From: an uncultured Aquimarina sp.
Lineage (GTDB): Bacteria > Bacteroidota > Bacteroidia > Flavobacteriales > Flavobacteriaceae
DNA length: 64,000 bases
Direction of reading: 5' to 3'
Assembly: GCA_947500845.1 (NCBI GenBank)
Contig: CANMTP010000005.1
Location: forward strand, 124,001-188,000
The notes under the pieces are model-generated. The model worked only from the letters and a program-made list of their open reading frames with translations, made no database searches and was not told the origin of the DNA. Positions 56,125 to 64,000 of the stretch are shown piece after piece (the first letter of the stretch is position 1; each line of letters opens with the position of its first letter). Made by a program: the position numbers and the translations under genes.

Positions 56125-57477
56125 TTGACTTTTCAAGATTTAAACATAAGCACTCAACTTCTTAACGCGCTTGATGATTTAGGGTTTGATACTCCTACTC
56201 CAATCCAGGAAAAGGCATTTTCGCCGTTAATGTCTGGTAAAGATGTGGTGGGTATTGCCCAAACGGGAACTGGTAAAACGTATGCTTATATGCTACCCAT
56301 ATTACGAATGTTGAAATATTCGGTGCAACAAAATCCAAGGATTTTAGTATTAGTACCCACTAGAGAATTAGTAGTTCAGGTTGTCGATGAAATTGAAAAA
56401 CTATCAACTTATATCAACATACGGATCGCCGGTGTATATGGCGGAACCAATATCAACACTCAAAAACAAGTAGTTGCTCAGGGTCTTGATATTGTTGTTG
56501 CTACGCCCGGACGCCTTTACGATTTGGCGGTAAGCAGAGCTTTACAGCTAAAATCAATTCAGAAACTGGTTATAGATGAAGTCGATGTAATGATGGATCT
56601 AGGATTTAGACATCAGCTCATGAACATTTTTGATATCCTTCCGCGACAGCGGCAAAATATCATGTTCTCGGCCACGATGACAGAAGAAGTGGAGCTTCTT
56701 ATTACCGAAATTTTTATAAATCCCCAAAAAATATCTGTTGCCAAAAGTGGAACGCCGCTAGATAATATTAGACAATTTGGATACAAGGTTCCCAATTTTT
56801 ATACTAAAGTAAATTTATTAGAGTATCTACTTAACAACGAAGAAGAATTTAAAAAAACATTACTATTTGTAGCCAACAAACGCATGGCTGATCGATTATT
56901 TGATCGTTTTGAAAAAACATTTCCTGATCAATGTGCCGTGATACATTCCAACAAGACCCAAAACTACAGATTGCGTAGTATAGAGCAATTTGAAAGCGGC
57001 GAGCATCGAATTCTAATTGCTACTGATGTGATGGCCCGGGGATTAGATATTGATAATATTACACATGTAATCAATGTTGACACCCCAGATTATCCAGAAA
57101 ACTATATGCATCGTATTGGTAGAACAGGTCGAGCTCAAAAAGAAGGAATTTCTTTGGTATTAGTGACCGAAAAAGAACAAGAGTCTCTTGAAGCGATAGA
57201 AAACCTGATGGAGATGAAGGTCGAACAGCTTGAATTACCAGATACTGTTGAAACATCAACAGAATTAACTCCAGAGGAACAGCCAAAAATAAAAGAAATC
57301 TACAATCCTAATAAACGAGAAGAAGAAGTAGGCCCTGCTTTTCATGAAAAAAAAGAAAAAAACAGCAAGGTAAACCTAGGTGGAAAATATAAGCGAGAAA
57401 TCAAGAAGAAATATAAAAAGCCTAAAACCAAAGGTGATAAAACATTTAATTTGAAAAATAAAAAGAGAAAGAAATAA
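56125..57477 (+). CDS. DEAD-box RNA helicase (DEVD variant)
   Basis: An ATP-dependent RNA helicase acting in RNA unwinding or ribosome assembly. The Q motif is TPTPIQEKAF (23-32), Walker A AQTGTGKT (45-52), PTRELVVQV near 90, TPGR near 130, motif II DEVD near 152-155 instead of DEAD, SATM near 182, and motif VI HRIGRTGR near 331-338. The C-terminal 80 residues are a basic Lys-rich tail (KYKREIKKKYKKPK) likely to bind RNA. The start is TTG, fitted to the family N-terminus MTFQDLNIS and to the promoter spacing. The NYN-LOTUS gene follows 5 bases after the stop. Confidence 0.94.
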   Translation: MTFQDLNISTQLLNALDDLGFDTPTPIQEKAFSPLMSGKDVVGIAQTGTGKTYAYMLPILRMLKYSVQQNPRILVLVPTRELVVQVVDEIEKLSTYINIRIAGVYGGTNINTQKQVVAQGLDIVVATPGRLYDLAVSRALQLKSIQKLVIDEVDVMMDLGFRHQLMNIFDILPRQRQNIMFSATMTEEVELLITEIFINPQKISVAKSGTPLDNIRQFGYKVPNFYTKVNLLEYLLNNEEEFKKTLLFVANKRMADRLFDRFEKTFPDQCAVIHSNKTQNYRLRSIEQFESGEHRILIATDVMARGLDIDNITHVINVDTPDYPENYMHRIGRTGRAQKEGISLVLVTEKEQESLEAIENLMEMKVEQLELPDTVETSTELTPEEQPKIKEIYNPNKREEEVGPAFHEKKEKNSKVNLGGKYKREIKKKYKKPKTKGDKTFNLKNKKRKK

Positions 57478-57482
57478 TAACT

Positions 57483-58220
57483 ATGGATCTAAATCTTGCA
57501 GTACTCATAGACGGTGACAATATCCCATCTTCTTATGTAAAAGAAATGATGGAGGAAATTGCGAAATATGGTAACCCCACCATCAAAAGAATCTATGGGG
57601 ATTGGACCAATCCTAAACTTTCTAAATGGAAAAAAATTCTCTTGGAAAATGCCATCACTCCTATCCAGCAATATGGCTATACCCGGGGGAAAAACGCAAC
57701 AGACTCTGCGATGATTATTGATGCTATGGATATCCTATATTCAGAAAAAGTGGATGGTTTTTGCCTTGTTTCTAGCGATAGTGATTTTACTCGATTGGCA
57801 ACAAGATTGAGGGAAGCTGGCATGAAAGTATATGGCATTGGTGAAAAGAAAACACCAGATCCCTTTATTGTTGCTTGCGATAAATTTATTTATCTCGAAA
57901 TCCTAAAGTACGAAGCTGAAGAAGAGGAATCTGAAACTACCGATGACAAACCAAAAACTAAAATTAGTGTTGATAAAATCACTCAAAAGCAGATAAGGTT
58001 AATCGCTTCGACCATTTCAGACTTGGCCGATGATGATGGTTGGGCATTTCTTGGAGATGTTGGTAGTTTATTACAAAAGAAACAACCCAATTTTGATGCG
58101 AGAAATTATGGTTTTCAAAAATTGACACCATTAATCAAATCCATCAAAAAATTTGAAATCGAACAACGAGAAACTTCCAAAGGAAGATCTAAGCTTATTT
58201 ATGTTAGAAATAAAAGATAA
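57483..58220 (+). CDS. NYN domain (LabA/DUF88) ribonuclease-like protein with C-terminal LOTUS (OST-HTH) domain
   Basis: The N-terminal NYN domain (residues 1-135) has the PIN-like acidic residues: VLIDGDN (7-13), ATDSAMIIDAMD near 72-83 and LVSSDSDFTRLATRLREAG near 96-114. This set suggests a metal-dependent RNase. The C-terminal OST-HTH/LOTUS domain (about 160-235) has WAFLGDVGSLLQKKQPNFDARNYGF-type features, split here as GWAFLGDVGS and NYGFQKLTPL. LOTUS domains bind RNA, and in animals some of them bind the DEAD-box helicase Vasa. It follows the DEAD-box gene by 5 bases, so the two are surely co-transcribed and may act together. The RNA target is unknown. Confidence 0.92.
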   Translation: MDLNLAVLIDGDNIPSSYVKEMMEEIAKYGNPTIKRIYGDWTNPKLSKWKKILLENAITPIQQYGYTRGKNATDSAMIIDAMDILYSEKVDGFCLVSSDSDFTRLATRLREAGMKVYGIGEKKTPDPFIVACDKFIYLEILKYEAEEEESETTDDKPKTKISVDKITQKQIRLIASTISDLADDDGWAFLGDVGSLLQKKQPNFDARNYGFQKLTPLIKSIKKFEIEQRETSKGRSKLIYVRNKR

Positions 58221-58355
58221 AGTAAACTACTCTGGTACAATCCCACAAGGCATCGGTTGGAAATTAATTTTGATTTCGCGGCAAGCCACAGAGCATTTAA
58301 ATCTCGATTATCAAGTAAAAACAAAGGTTGAGAAGAATACGATTAACCTCTAATT
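58221..58355. other. 135-bp spacer, possible dispersed-repeat remnant
   Basis: The spacer contains CCACAAGGCATCGG and GATTTCGCGGCAAGCC words that are G/C-rich against the local background. I suspect a flavobacterial dispersed repeat. A 66-codon frame crosses it from inside the NYN gene, but it looks like a chance frame. Confidence 0.3.
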
Positions 58356-58898
58356 ATGGCTTCTATCTTCGCCCATGGGTTTGCAGCATTTGCGTTAGGA
58401 AAAAGTTTTTCTAATACAATCATTTCAACAAAGTTCTGGGTTTTGGGTATTTTATGTTCAATGATACCAGATGCAGATATAGTAGGTTTTAAATTTAATA
58501 TCGCTTACGAAGATTTTTGGGGACACCGAGGTTTTTCTCATTCTTTGATTTTTGCGCTGCTGCTAGGAATTCTTGTGACTTTTGTTTTTTATAATAAACA
58601 GTTGTTCTACAAAACCGGAATTTATTTGATCGTCTATTTCACATTTTGCACCGCTTTGCACGGAGTTCTTGATGCTATGACTACAGGCGGATTAGGGATC
58701 GCTTTTTTCGCTCCTTTTGACAATACACGATATTTTTTCCCGTGGAGGCCTATTGTAGTTTCTCCTATTGGCGCGAGCAAGTTTTTTAGCATGTGGGGCA
58801 TTAAAGTATTGTTAAGTGAATTGATTTGGGTAGTAATCCCAGCTAGTATTTATATTTTTGTAGTGCAATATGTCAAAAAAACCAAAAGCCAATTTTAA
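58356..58898 (+). CDS. YdjM-like membrane-bound metal-dependent hydrolase family protein
   Basis: A 180-residue inner-membrane protein with about four membrane segments. The family motif set is present: FAHGFAAFALG near 5-15, MIPDADIVGF near 36-45, and HRGFSHSLIFALLLG near 56-70, with a later HGVLDAMTTGG near 103-113. These His and Asp residues are thought to bind a metal. Biochemical function is not established for the family (formerly LexA-regulated YdjM or DUF457). Its end overlaps the metallo-beta-lactamase start by 29 bases, so the two are co-transcribed. Confidence 0.88.
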   Translation: MASIFAHGFAAFALGKSFSNTIISTKFWVLGILCSMIPDADIVGFKFNIAYEDFWGHRGFSHSLIFALLLGILVTFVFYNKQLFYKTGIYLIVYFTFCTALHGVLDAMTTGGLGIAFFAPFDNTRYFFPWRPIVVSPIGASKFFSMWGIKVLLSELIWVVIPASIYIFVVQYVKKTKSQF

Positions 58899-59652
58899 AA
58901 AGACGACTAAATATATTCTAATTCAGCTGTCATATTTTGTTGTGTTGTTTCTTTTTTCTTACCAGGACAGCAACGCTCAAAAAAAAATTAAGGTTTCTGA
59001 AAAGCTTCAAATTACCAAAATAAATGAGCGCAGCTATATTCATATTTCATATCTAAATTTAAAAAACGGAGCTTCATTTTCTTGTAATGGTTTCATTTAT
59101 ATAAATAACAACGAAGCATATGTTTTTGATACTCCTGCTAATGATGAGGCAACTTCAGATTTAATAAATTGGCTTCAAAAAGATATAAAAGTAAAAATAA
59201 AAGGTGTGATTTTTAATCATTTTCATAAGGATTGTCTGGAAGGAATGGATGTTTTCAAAAAAAATAATATTCCTTGTATTGCCAGCAAAAAAACAGCCAA
59301 TTATATGCAATTAGGACAATACGATCTGCCCGATCAAGTATTTGAAAATAATCTAGACTTAACATTAGGCAATAAGAACATTTATAATGCTTATTTTGGT
59401 GAGGCGCATACCAAGGATAATATCGTATCATATTTTCCTGAAGAACAACTCATTTATGGTGGCTGCATGATCAAAAGTTTGAAAGCTTCAAAAGGAAATC
59501 TTTCTGATGCCAATGTAGCTGAATGGTCTAAGACGGTTACTATGATCAAAGAAGCCTATCCTAAAATTGAAATCGTTATCCCAGGTCATGGAGATTTCGG
59601 AAACAGTGATCTACTAGATTACACCATTTCATTATTTAAAATTGAAGATTAA
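58870..59652 (+). CDS. Subclass B1 metallo-beta-lactamase
   Basis: An exported zinc beta-lactamase-like enzyme of 260 residues. The signal peptide ends near residue 37 (SNAQ). The zinc ligands of subclass B1 are all present: His117, His119 and Asp121 (NHFHKD), His180 (GEAHTKDN), Cys199 (GGCMIKS) and His240 (PGHGDFG). The B1 hallmark GN-LSDANVAEW follows the Cys at about 209-219, and Lys202 stands at the substrate carboxylate position. It therefore probably hydrolyses carbapenems and other beta-lactams, as chromosomal B1 enzymes of other Flavobacteriaceae do; activity is an inference. The start overlaps the preceding gene by 29 bases, and the next gene follows after 3 bases. Confidence 0.92.
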   Translation: MSKKPKANFKKTTKYILIQLSYFVVLFLFSYQDSNAQKKIKVSEKLQITKINERSYIHISYLNLKNGASFSCNGFIYINNNEAYVFDTPANDEATSDLINWLQKDIKVKIKGVIFNHFHKDCLEGMDVFKKNNIPCIASKKTANYMQLGQYDLPDQVFENNLDLTLGNKNIYNAYFGEAHTKDNIVSYFPEEQLIYGGCMIKSLKASKGNLSDANVAEWSKTVTMIKEAYPKIEIVIPGHGDFGNSDLLDYTISLFKIED

Positions 59653-59655
59653 AAA

Positions 59656-61419
59656 ATGTCAGAACCTACAGATAAAAAACAAAATAAGAAATCAAAAGTT
59701 AGCATAGGGCAAGCCTTTAAAACAATTATTTGGCCAAGAAGAAACTTGGTTTTCATCGGGTTGCTACTTATTGTATTGAGCCGATTAGCTGGTTTGGTAC
59801 TACCTGTAGCCAGTAAGTATCTCATGGACGATGTTATTGGCAAAAAGGATTATCAAATGCTCAAATGGCTATTAGTTGGTGTTGGGGTAGCCATTTTTGT
59901 ACAAGCTATTACCTCTTTCCTTCTTACCAGGATACTAAGTGTGCAGGCACAATTTTTAATCTCAGAACTTCGCGCACAGGTACAAAAGAAAGTACTTTCT
60001 TTACCAATCAGCTTCTTTGATAACACAAAATCAGGTGCACTAGTATCACGAATCATGAGCGATGTTGAAGGTGTTAGAAACCTTATTGGTACAGGATTAG
60101 TACAATTGGTTGGTGGTACAATTACAGCTATTATTTCTTTAATACTATTAATTCGTATAAGCCCGTCGATGACCTTATTTGTGTTAGTCCCAGTATCAGT
60201 ATTTGGGATTGTTGCTTTAAAAGCTTTCAAATATATCAGACCTATTTTTAGAAAACGAGGAGTGATTAATGCTGAAGTAAAAGGTAGATTGACTGAAACA
60301 CTTGCCGGAGTGCGAGTCATTAAGGGTTTTAATGCAGAAGCGCAAGAGAATAAAACTTTTGAAGAAGGCGTAGATCGTTTGTTTCAGAATGTAAAAAAGA
60401 GCTTAACGGCAACTGCACTGATGACAAGCTCTTCCACTTTTTTGTTAGGTATTGCTTCTACAGGGATCATGGGGATTGGCGGATATAAAATCATGATTGA
60501 CGAACTTACGATTGGTGATTTTCTTTCTTTTACTTTGTTATTAGGCTTTATGATTGCTCCGATTGTCCAAATGAGTAATATTGGTAGTCAGTTAACAGAA
60601 GCTTTGGCTGGTTTGGATCGTACTGAGGAATTGATGAATATGACTCCAGAAGAGGAAATAGCAGAAAGAACTATAGAACTCGGTAATATAAAAGGAGACA
60701 TCATCTTTGATAATGTTTCCTTTTCTTATGAAGAAGGTAAAGAAGTACTACACCATATTAGTTTTAGAGCTCCATCTGGATCTGTAACCGCTTTAGTTGG
60801 TAGTTCGGGCTCAGGTAAATCAACGATAGCAGGATTGGCGGCTACCTTTCTCAACCCTAAATCAGGACTAATTACGGTCGACGGACATGATATTTCTAAA
60901 GTCAAATTAAATAGTTATCGCCGTAATCTTGGCGTAGTACTACAAGATGATTTCTTATTTGAAGGAACGATTAAGGAGAATATACTTTTTCCCAGGCCGG
61001 ATGCTAACAATGATCAATTAGATAAGGCTGTAAAAGCAGCGTATGTAAACGAATTTACGGATCGTTTTGATGATGGACTAGATACATTAATTGGGGAGCG
61101 GGGTGTAAAACTATCTGGAGGACAACGACAACGTATTGCTATTGCCAGAGCTATTCTTGCCGATCCGAAAATTATAATTTTGGATGAAGCTACCTCAAAC
61201 CTTGATACAGAAAGTGAAGCTTTAATACAAAAGAGTTTGGGAGAATTAATGAAAGGAAGAACGACTTTTGTAATCGCTCACCGTTTAAGCACGATTAAAA
61301 AAGCAGATCAAATTTTAGTAATCGAATCTGGAAATATTGCAGAGCGTGGTAATCATGACGAGCTTATTGCTGCAGAAGGTCGATATTTTGATTTGTATAC
61401 CTACCAGGCAAGAATTTAG
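59656..61419 (+). CDS. ABC transporter with fused permease and ATPase (MsbA-like)
   Basis: A half-size exporter of 587 residues that works as a homodimer. Six membrane segments (about 25-310) precede the ATPase: Walker A GSSGSGKST near 384, LQDDFLFEGTIKENI (Q loop), signature LSGGQRQR near 490, Walker B KIIILDEATSNLD near 508 and the His switch IAHRLSTI near 536. MsbA-like members flip lipid A or export drugs and lipids; which applies is not visible. It follows the B1 lactamase gene by 3 bases. A link to antibiotic efflux is possible but weakly supported. Confidence 0.93.
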   Translation: MSEPTDKKQNKKSKVSIGQAFKTIIWPRRNLVFIGLLLIVLSRLAGLVLPVASKYLMDDVIGKKDYQMLKWLLVGVGVAIFVQAITSFLLTRILSVQAQFLISELRAQVQKKVLSLPISFFDNTKSGALVSRIMSDVEGVRNLIGTGLVQLVGGTITAIISLILLIRISPSMTLFVLVPVSVFGIVALKAFKYIRPIFRKRGVINAEVKGRLTETLAGVRVIKGFNAEAQENKTFEEGVDRLFQNVKKSLTATALMTSSSTFLLGIASTGIMGIGGYKIMIDELTIGDFLSFTLLLGFMIAPIVQMSNIGSQLTEALAGLDRTEELMNMTPEEEIAERTIELGNIKGDIIFDNVSFSYEEGKEVLHHISFRAPSGSVTALVGSSGSGKSTIAGLAATFLNPKSGLITVDGHDISKVKLNSYRRNLGVVLQDDFLFEGTIKENILFPRPDANNDQLDKAVKAAYVNEFTDRFDDGLDTLIGERGVKLSGGQRQRIAIARAILADPKIIILDEATSNLDTESEALIQKSLGELMKGRTTFVIAHRLSTIKKADQILVIESGNIAERGNHDELIAAEGRYFDLYTYQARI

Positions 61420-61517
61420 AAGATCTACTCTACGAATAATCAAGGCTTTATTTGGTTTCAATCTAAATGCGATTTTGGTTATCTTCCCTATTCATTTAAT
61501 CTTTTAATAAAATCAAT

Positions 61518-61754
61518 ATGAGTGCATCAAAAAGAGCAGGAAACGAACCAATAAAGATATATTTAGAAAAAAATAAAAACTATGCGTGGTGTAGTTGTGG
61601 ATATAGTGAGGATCAACCTTTTTGTAACGGAGCTCACAAAAACGAAGGAGGAGTGCCTATGATATTTTCTGTTAACGAACCAAAAACGGTCTTTTTATGT
61701 ACTTGTAAGCTTACCAGCACTCCCCCTTATTGTGATGGAACTCATAAAAATTAA
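61518..61754 (+). CDS. Double CDGSH iron-sulfur protein
   Basis: This 78-residue protein has two CDGSH-type motifs: CSCGYSEDQPFCNGAHK (about residues 28-44) and CTCKLTSTPPYCDGTHK (about 61-77). Each gives three Cys and one His ligands for a 2Fe-2S cluster. It is a bacterial mitoNEET-like protein, probably cytoplasmic and involved in redox or iron handling; its exact role is unknown. The first motif carries CNGAH and the second CDGTH, both usual variants. It stands alone, about 100 bases after the ABC gene. Confidence 0.93.
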   Translation: MSASKRAGNEPIKIYLEKNKNYAWCSCGYSEDQPFCNGAHKNEGGVPMIFSVNEPKTVFLCTCKLTSTPPYCDGTHKN

Positions 61755-62107
61755 TAAAAAACGCTGTTTACTTATTCATCAAACATAGTTTTTATTAGTA
61801 ATCTGGTTTTATTCATTCACAACATCTTCCTTCTGGGTCCATGTGAAAATAATGGTAACAATTCTAGAAATTATGAAAACAAAAAAAGCCAAAGACCGCT
61901 GGAAATGCTGATACTTTTAGTCCACTTGCAAAAACATAAGTAGAAATTTTATATAACATTTCATTTTATAAAGCAACTAGCTATAATAATTCTTCATCAA
62001 TTATTCCTATTTAACAATAATTTATTAAATATTTAATCTTCTCTTTAAAAATTATTTCGTGTTTATTGAGTTTTACTTGTATTAATATAAACTTAAAAAA
62101 GCAAATC
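61755..62107. other. 350-bp AT-rich spacer without a recognisable gene
   Basis: No protein-like frame, RNA fold or strong repeat is visible. The right part must contain the promoter of the CHRD lipoprotein gene. Confidence 0.45.
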
Positions 62108-62560
62108 ATGAAAAAATTATTTTTAATTATGCTAATGGCAACCCCATTGTTTTTTATTGGCTGTAGTGATGATGATGACACTACAGAGGTATCCACAACT
62201 TATACACTCGCCGAAATTGGTGACTCAGAAGTATCAGGAACTGCAAAATTTGTTAAAATAGATAGTGTTACTACCCGCGTAGAACTACAACTACAAAATA
62301 CAGTCGCAGACACTATCCATCCAGCTCATATTCACGTAAATGATGCAGTAACTGGAGGAGGGATAGCAATTACCTTAACCAATGTAGATGGAAATACAGG
62401 AACAAGTATAACTCCTGATATTACCGCATTAGATGATGATACTCCTATAAACTACGAAGGATTATTAGAATTTGACGGTCATATCAATGTACACTTAGGA
62501 CCAGGAGATGATCTACAAACTATAGTAGCGCAGGGAGATATTGGGAGTAATATTCAATAA
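62108..62560 (+). CDS. CHRD domain-containing lipoprotein
   Basis: The lipobox FFIGCSDDDDTTE has an acidic run directly after the Cys, so export to the cell surface is likely. A single CHRD (chordin-type) beta domain follows (about 30-150), with ISGTAKFVKIDSVTTRVELQLQ-like strands split as VSGTAKF and TRVELQL, and the typical HPAHIHVNDA and GHINVHLG motifs. In bacteria its role is unknown. I place the start at the ATG at 62108. A longer frame from 62066 would put 14 residues before the signal peptide, which is unlikely. Confidence 0.88.
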   Translation: MKKLFLIMLMATPLFFIGCSDDDDTTEVSTTYTLAEIGDSEVSGTAKFVKIDSVTTRVELQLQNTVADTIHPAHIHVNDAVTGGGIAITLTNVDGNTGTSITPDITALDDDTPINYEGLLEFDGHINVHLGPGDDLQTIVAQGDIGSNIQ

Positions 62561-62584
62561 ACTTTCTTATCGTATAAGCAAACA

Positions 62585-62612
62585 AAAAAGCGAACCGTAT
62601 GGTTCGCTTTTT
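62585..62612. terminator. Bidirectional terminator between convergent genes
   Basis: AAAAAGCGAACC pairs with GGTTCGCTTTTT around a four-base loop. Both strands end in T runs. It serves the CHRD gene and lpdA. Confidence 0.88.
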
Positions 62613-62633
62613 AAATATTTCATGATTTTATAG

Positions 62634-64000
62634 CTAAACATGCAACGCTCTATTATCTGTCGCGGCTAATGCTGCTTCTTTAACAGCTTCAGCAAAAGTT
62701 GGGTGAGCGTGCGACATACGAGAAATATCTTCTGCAGAGGCCCTAAATTCCATTGCGGTAACTGCCTCAGCAATTAAATCTGCACAACGCGCCCCAATCA
62801 TGTGAACACCAAGTACCTCATCTGTAGCTTCGTCGGCTAATATTTTTACAAAACCGTCAAGATCTGCACTGGCTCGTGATCTCCCTAATGCTCTAAAAGG
62901 AAACTGTCCTGATTTATATTTTACACCTGCTTCTTTAAGCTCTTCTTCGGTTTTACCCACAGCGGCTACCTCTGGCCAGGTATATACCACTCCCGGAATC
63001 AGATTATAATCTATATGTGGCTTTTGCCCTGCAATGGTTTCAGCAACAAATGTCCCTTCTTCTTCTGCTTTATGAGCAAGCATAGCTCCTTTTATCACAT
63101 CACCAATGGCATAAATATTCGAAACATTTGTCTGCAAGTGATCGTTAACCTCAACTTGTCCTCTTTCATTGAGTTGCACTCCTGCAGCCTCTGCGTTCAA
63201 TCCATCTGTGTAGGGGCGCCTACCCACAGATACCAAACAGTAATCACCTTTAAACTCAACCGGATTTCCTTTCTTATCATCTGCAGTTATCGTAACTTCT
63301 TTTGCAGTGGTTTTTAAAGCAGTTACTTTATGTGAAGTATAAAACTTCACTCCCTGTTTTTTCATTACCTTTTGAAGTTCCCTTGATAATGCCATATCCA
63401 TTCCTGGAATAATTCTATCCATGAATTCTATGACAGAAACATCTGCTCCCAAACGACGATACACCTGTCCTAATTCTAACCCAATTACTCCACCACCAAT
63501 AATAATCATGTGCTTGGGCACTTCTTTAAGCTTGAGAGCCTCTGTAGAGGTAATCACTCGCTTTTTGTCAATCTTTATAAAAGGTAGCGTTGAAGGTTTA
63601 GAACCTGTAGCAATTATAATATTTTTTGCCTCTATCGTTTCTTTTCCGCCATCTGTCTTGGTAATATTTATATGAGTAGCATCCTTAAAAGCTCCAACAC
63701 CTTCAAAAACATCTATATTGTTTTTCTTCATCAAAAAACTAACCCCATCACATGTCTGATCCACTACGGTTTGCTTACGTGCAATCATTTTTTCCAGATT
63801 GATTTTTACATCTCCTGGAATTTCAATTCCATGATCTGCAAAATGCTTTACTGCATGCTCGTAATGATGAGAGGAATCCAATAATGCCTTACTGGGGATA
63901 CACCCAACATTAAGGCAAGTCCCGCCAAGTGTTGAGTATTTTTCAATTATTGCGGTTTTCATACCTAGCTGTGCGCATCGAATGGCGGCTACATATCCAC
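62634..64000 (-). CDS. lpdA: Dihydrolipoyl dehydrogenase (E3), N-terminus beyond the window
   Basis: E3 of the pyruvate and 2-oxoglutarate dehydrogenase complexes, re-oxidising lipoamide with NAD. Visible parts are the redox-active pair in GGTCLNVGCIPSK, ATGSKPSTLPF, the NAD fold IIIGGGVIGLELGQVYRRLGADV split as GGGVIGLELG, IYAIGDV and the dimer-interface HAHPTFAEAV with the catalytic His. The frame remains open to 64000 with GYVAAIRCAQLGMKTA ahead of the first visible ATG, so the true start with the FAD-binding GSGPGG lies about 20 codons further right. Only this beginning is missing; the rest looks intact. Confidence 0.95.
   Translation of the reverse strand, partial: GYVAAIRCAQLGMKTAIIEKYSTLGGTCLNVGCIPSKALLDSSHHYEHAVKHFADHGIEIPGDVKINLEKMIARKQTVVDQTCDGVSFLMKKNNIDVFEGVGAFKDATHINITKTDGGKETIEAKNIIIATGSKPSTLPFIKIDKKRVITSTEALKLKEVPKHMIIIGGGVIGLELGQVYRRLGADVSVIEFMDRIIPGMDMALSRELQKVMKKQGVKFYTSHKVTALKTTAKEVTITADDKKGNPVEFKGDYCLVSVGRRPYTDGLNAEAAGVQLNERGQVEVNDHLQTNVSNIYAIGDVIKGAMLAHKAEEEGTFVAETIAGQKPHIDYNLIPGVVYTWPEVAAVGKTEEELKEAGVKYKSGQFPFRALGRSRASADLDGFVKILADEATDEVLGVHMIGARCADLIAEAVTAMEFRASAEDISRMSHAHPTFAEAVKEAALAATDNRALHV

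Noticed and set aside
58153..58353. 66-codon plus-strand frame across the NYN-YdjM spacer
   Set aside because: It starts inside the NYN-LOTUS gene in another frame, has no recognisable features, and the spacer part resembles a repeat rather than coding DNA.
59853..60320. 155-codon minus-strand frame opposite the ABC exporter
   Set aside because: It is an antisense shadow of the membrane domain with no motif.

Overview
The window looks like chromosome from a marine member of the Flavobacteriaceae (Bacteroidetes), in the general range of Aquimarina-like genera. The evidence is low G+C with very AT-rich spacers, start codons without Shine-Dalgarno sequences, a few TAnnTTTG-type -7 boxes, many lipoproteins with an SC or AC lipobox, a SusC/SusD/SusE locus, and lineage-typical proteins (DUF4202, DUF885, M13 and S41 peptidases, CarboxypepD_reg-like proteins). 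The genus is an inference. I found no rRNA, tRNA, CRISPR array, prophage or intact insertion sequence.

Layout. 1-859: a two-gene unit of unknown function, the first gene running off the left edge. 1095-4665: a 5-oxoproline operon, Nramp-like transporter-pxpA-pxpB-pxpC, with a palindrome touching its first start codon. 4915-10882: YifB, aspartate kinase, a divergent ACT-like protein and an M13 peptidase. 11623-19309: a secreted protein, a hybrid histidine kinase, CarboxypepD_reg-like and S41 proteins, small unknowns, a lipocalin-like lipoprotein and DUF4202.

19537-39485: a large carbohydrate region. On the minus strand are a NagK-like kinase, gap and pfkA, then a maltodextrin operon (LacI regulator, MFS importer, beta-phosphoglucomutase, GH65 phosphorylase, two GH13 enzymes). 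Divergent to these, on the plus strand, are susC, susD, susE and a surface GH13 amylase. Together they read as a starch/maltodextrin utilisation locus. A surface amylase cuts the polymer, SusCDE bind and import oligosaccharides, periplasmic GH13 enzymes trim them, and the MFS carrier brings in maltose. GH65 plus beta-PGM then make glucose 6-phosphate, which PfkA and GAPDH draw into glycolysis. A PurR/LacI-type operator lies before susC, and a matching palindrome lies before pfkA.

39734-43374: a C39-peptidase ABC exporter and its HlyD partner, with no recognisable precursor peptide. 43429-48717: two peptidases or hydrolases, then an SDR and a TetR repressor with matching operator palindromes. 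48825-55926: DsbD-like protein, TilS, a sigma-like protein, a 147-bp inverted-repeat element, PabB, an FMN reductase and a Cys-rich lipoprotein. 56125-64000: a DEAD-box helicase tightly followed by a NYN-LOTUS protein, a YdjM-like membrane protein, a subclass B1 metallo-beta-lactamase, an ABC exporter, a double CDGSH protein, a CHRD lipoprotein and the 3' part of lpdA.

No single completely new system is certain. The best leads are the Nramp-fold transporter with a lost metal site in the pxp operon, the helicase/NYN-LOTUS pair, the orphan C39 exporter, and the standalone ACT-like protein facing aspartate kinase.
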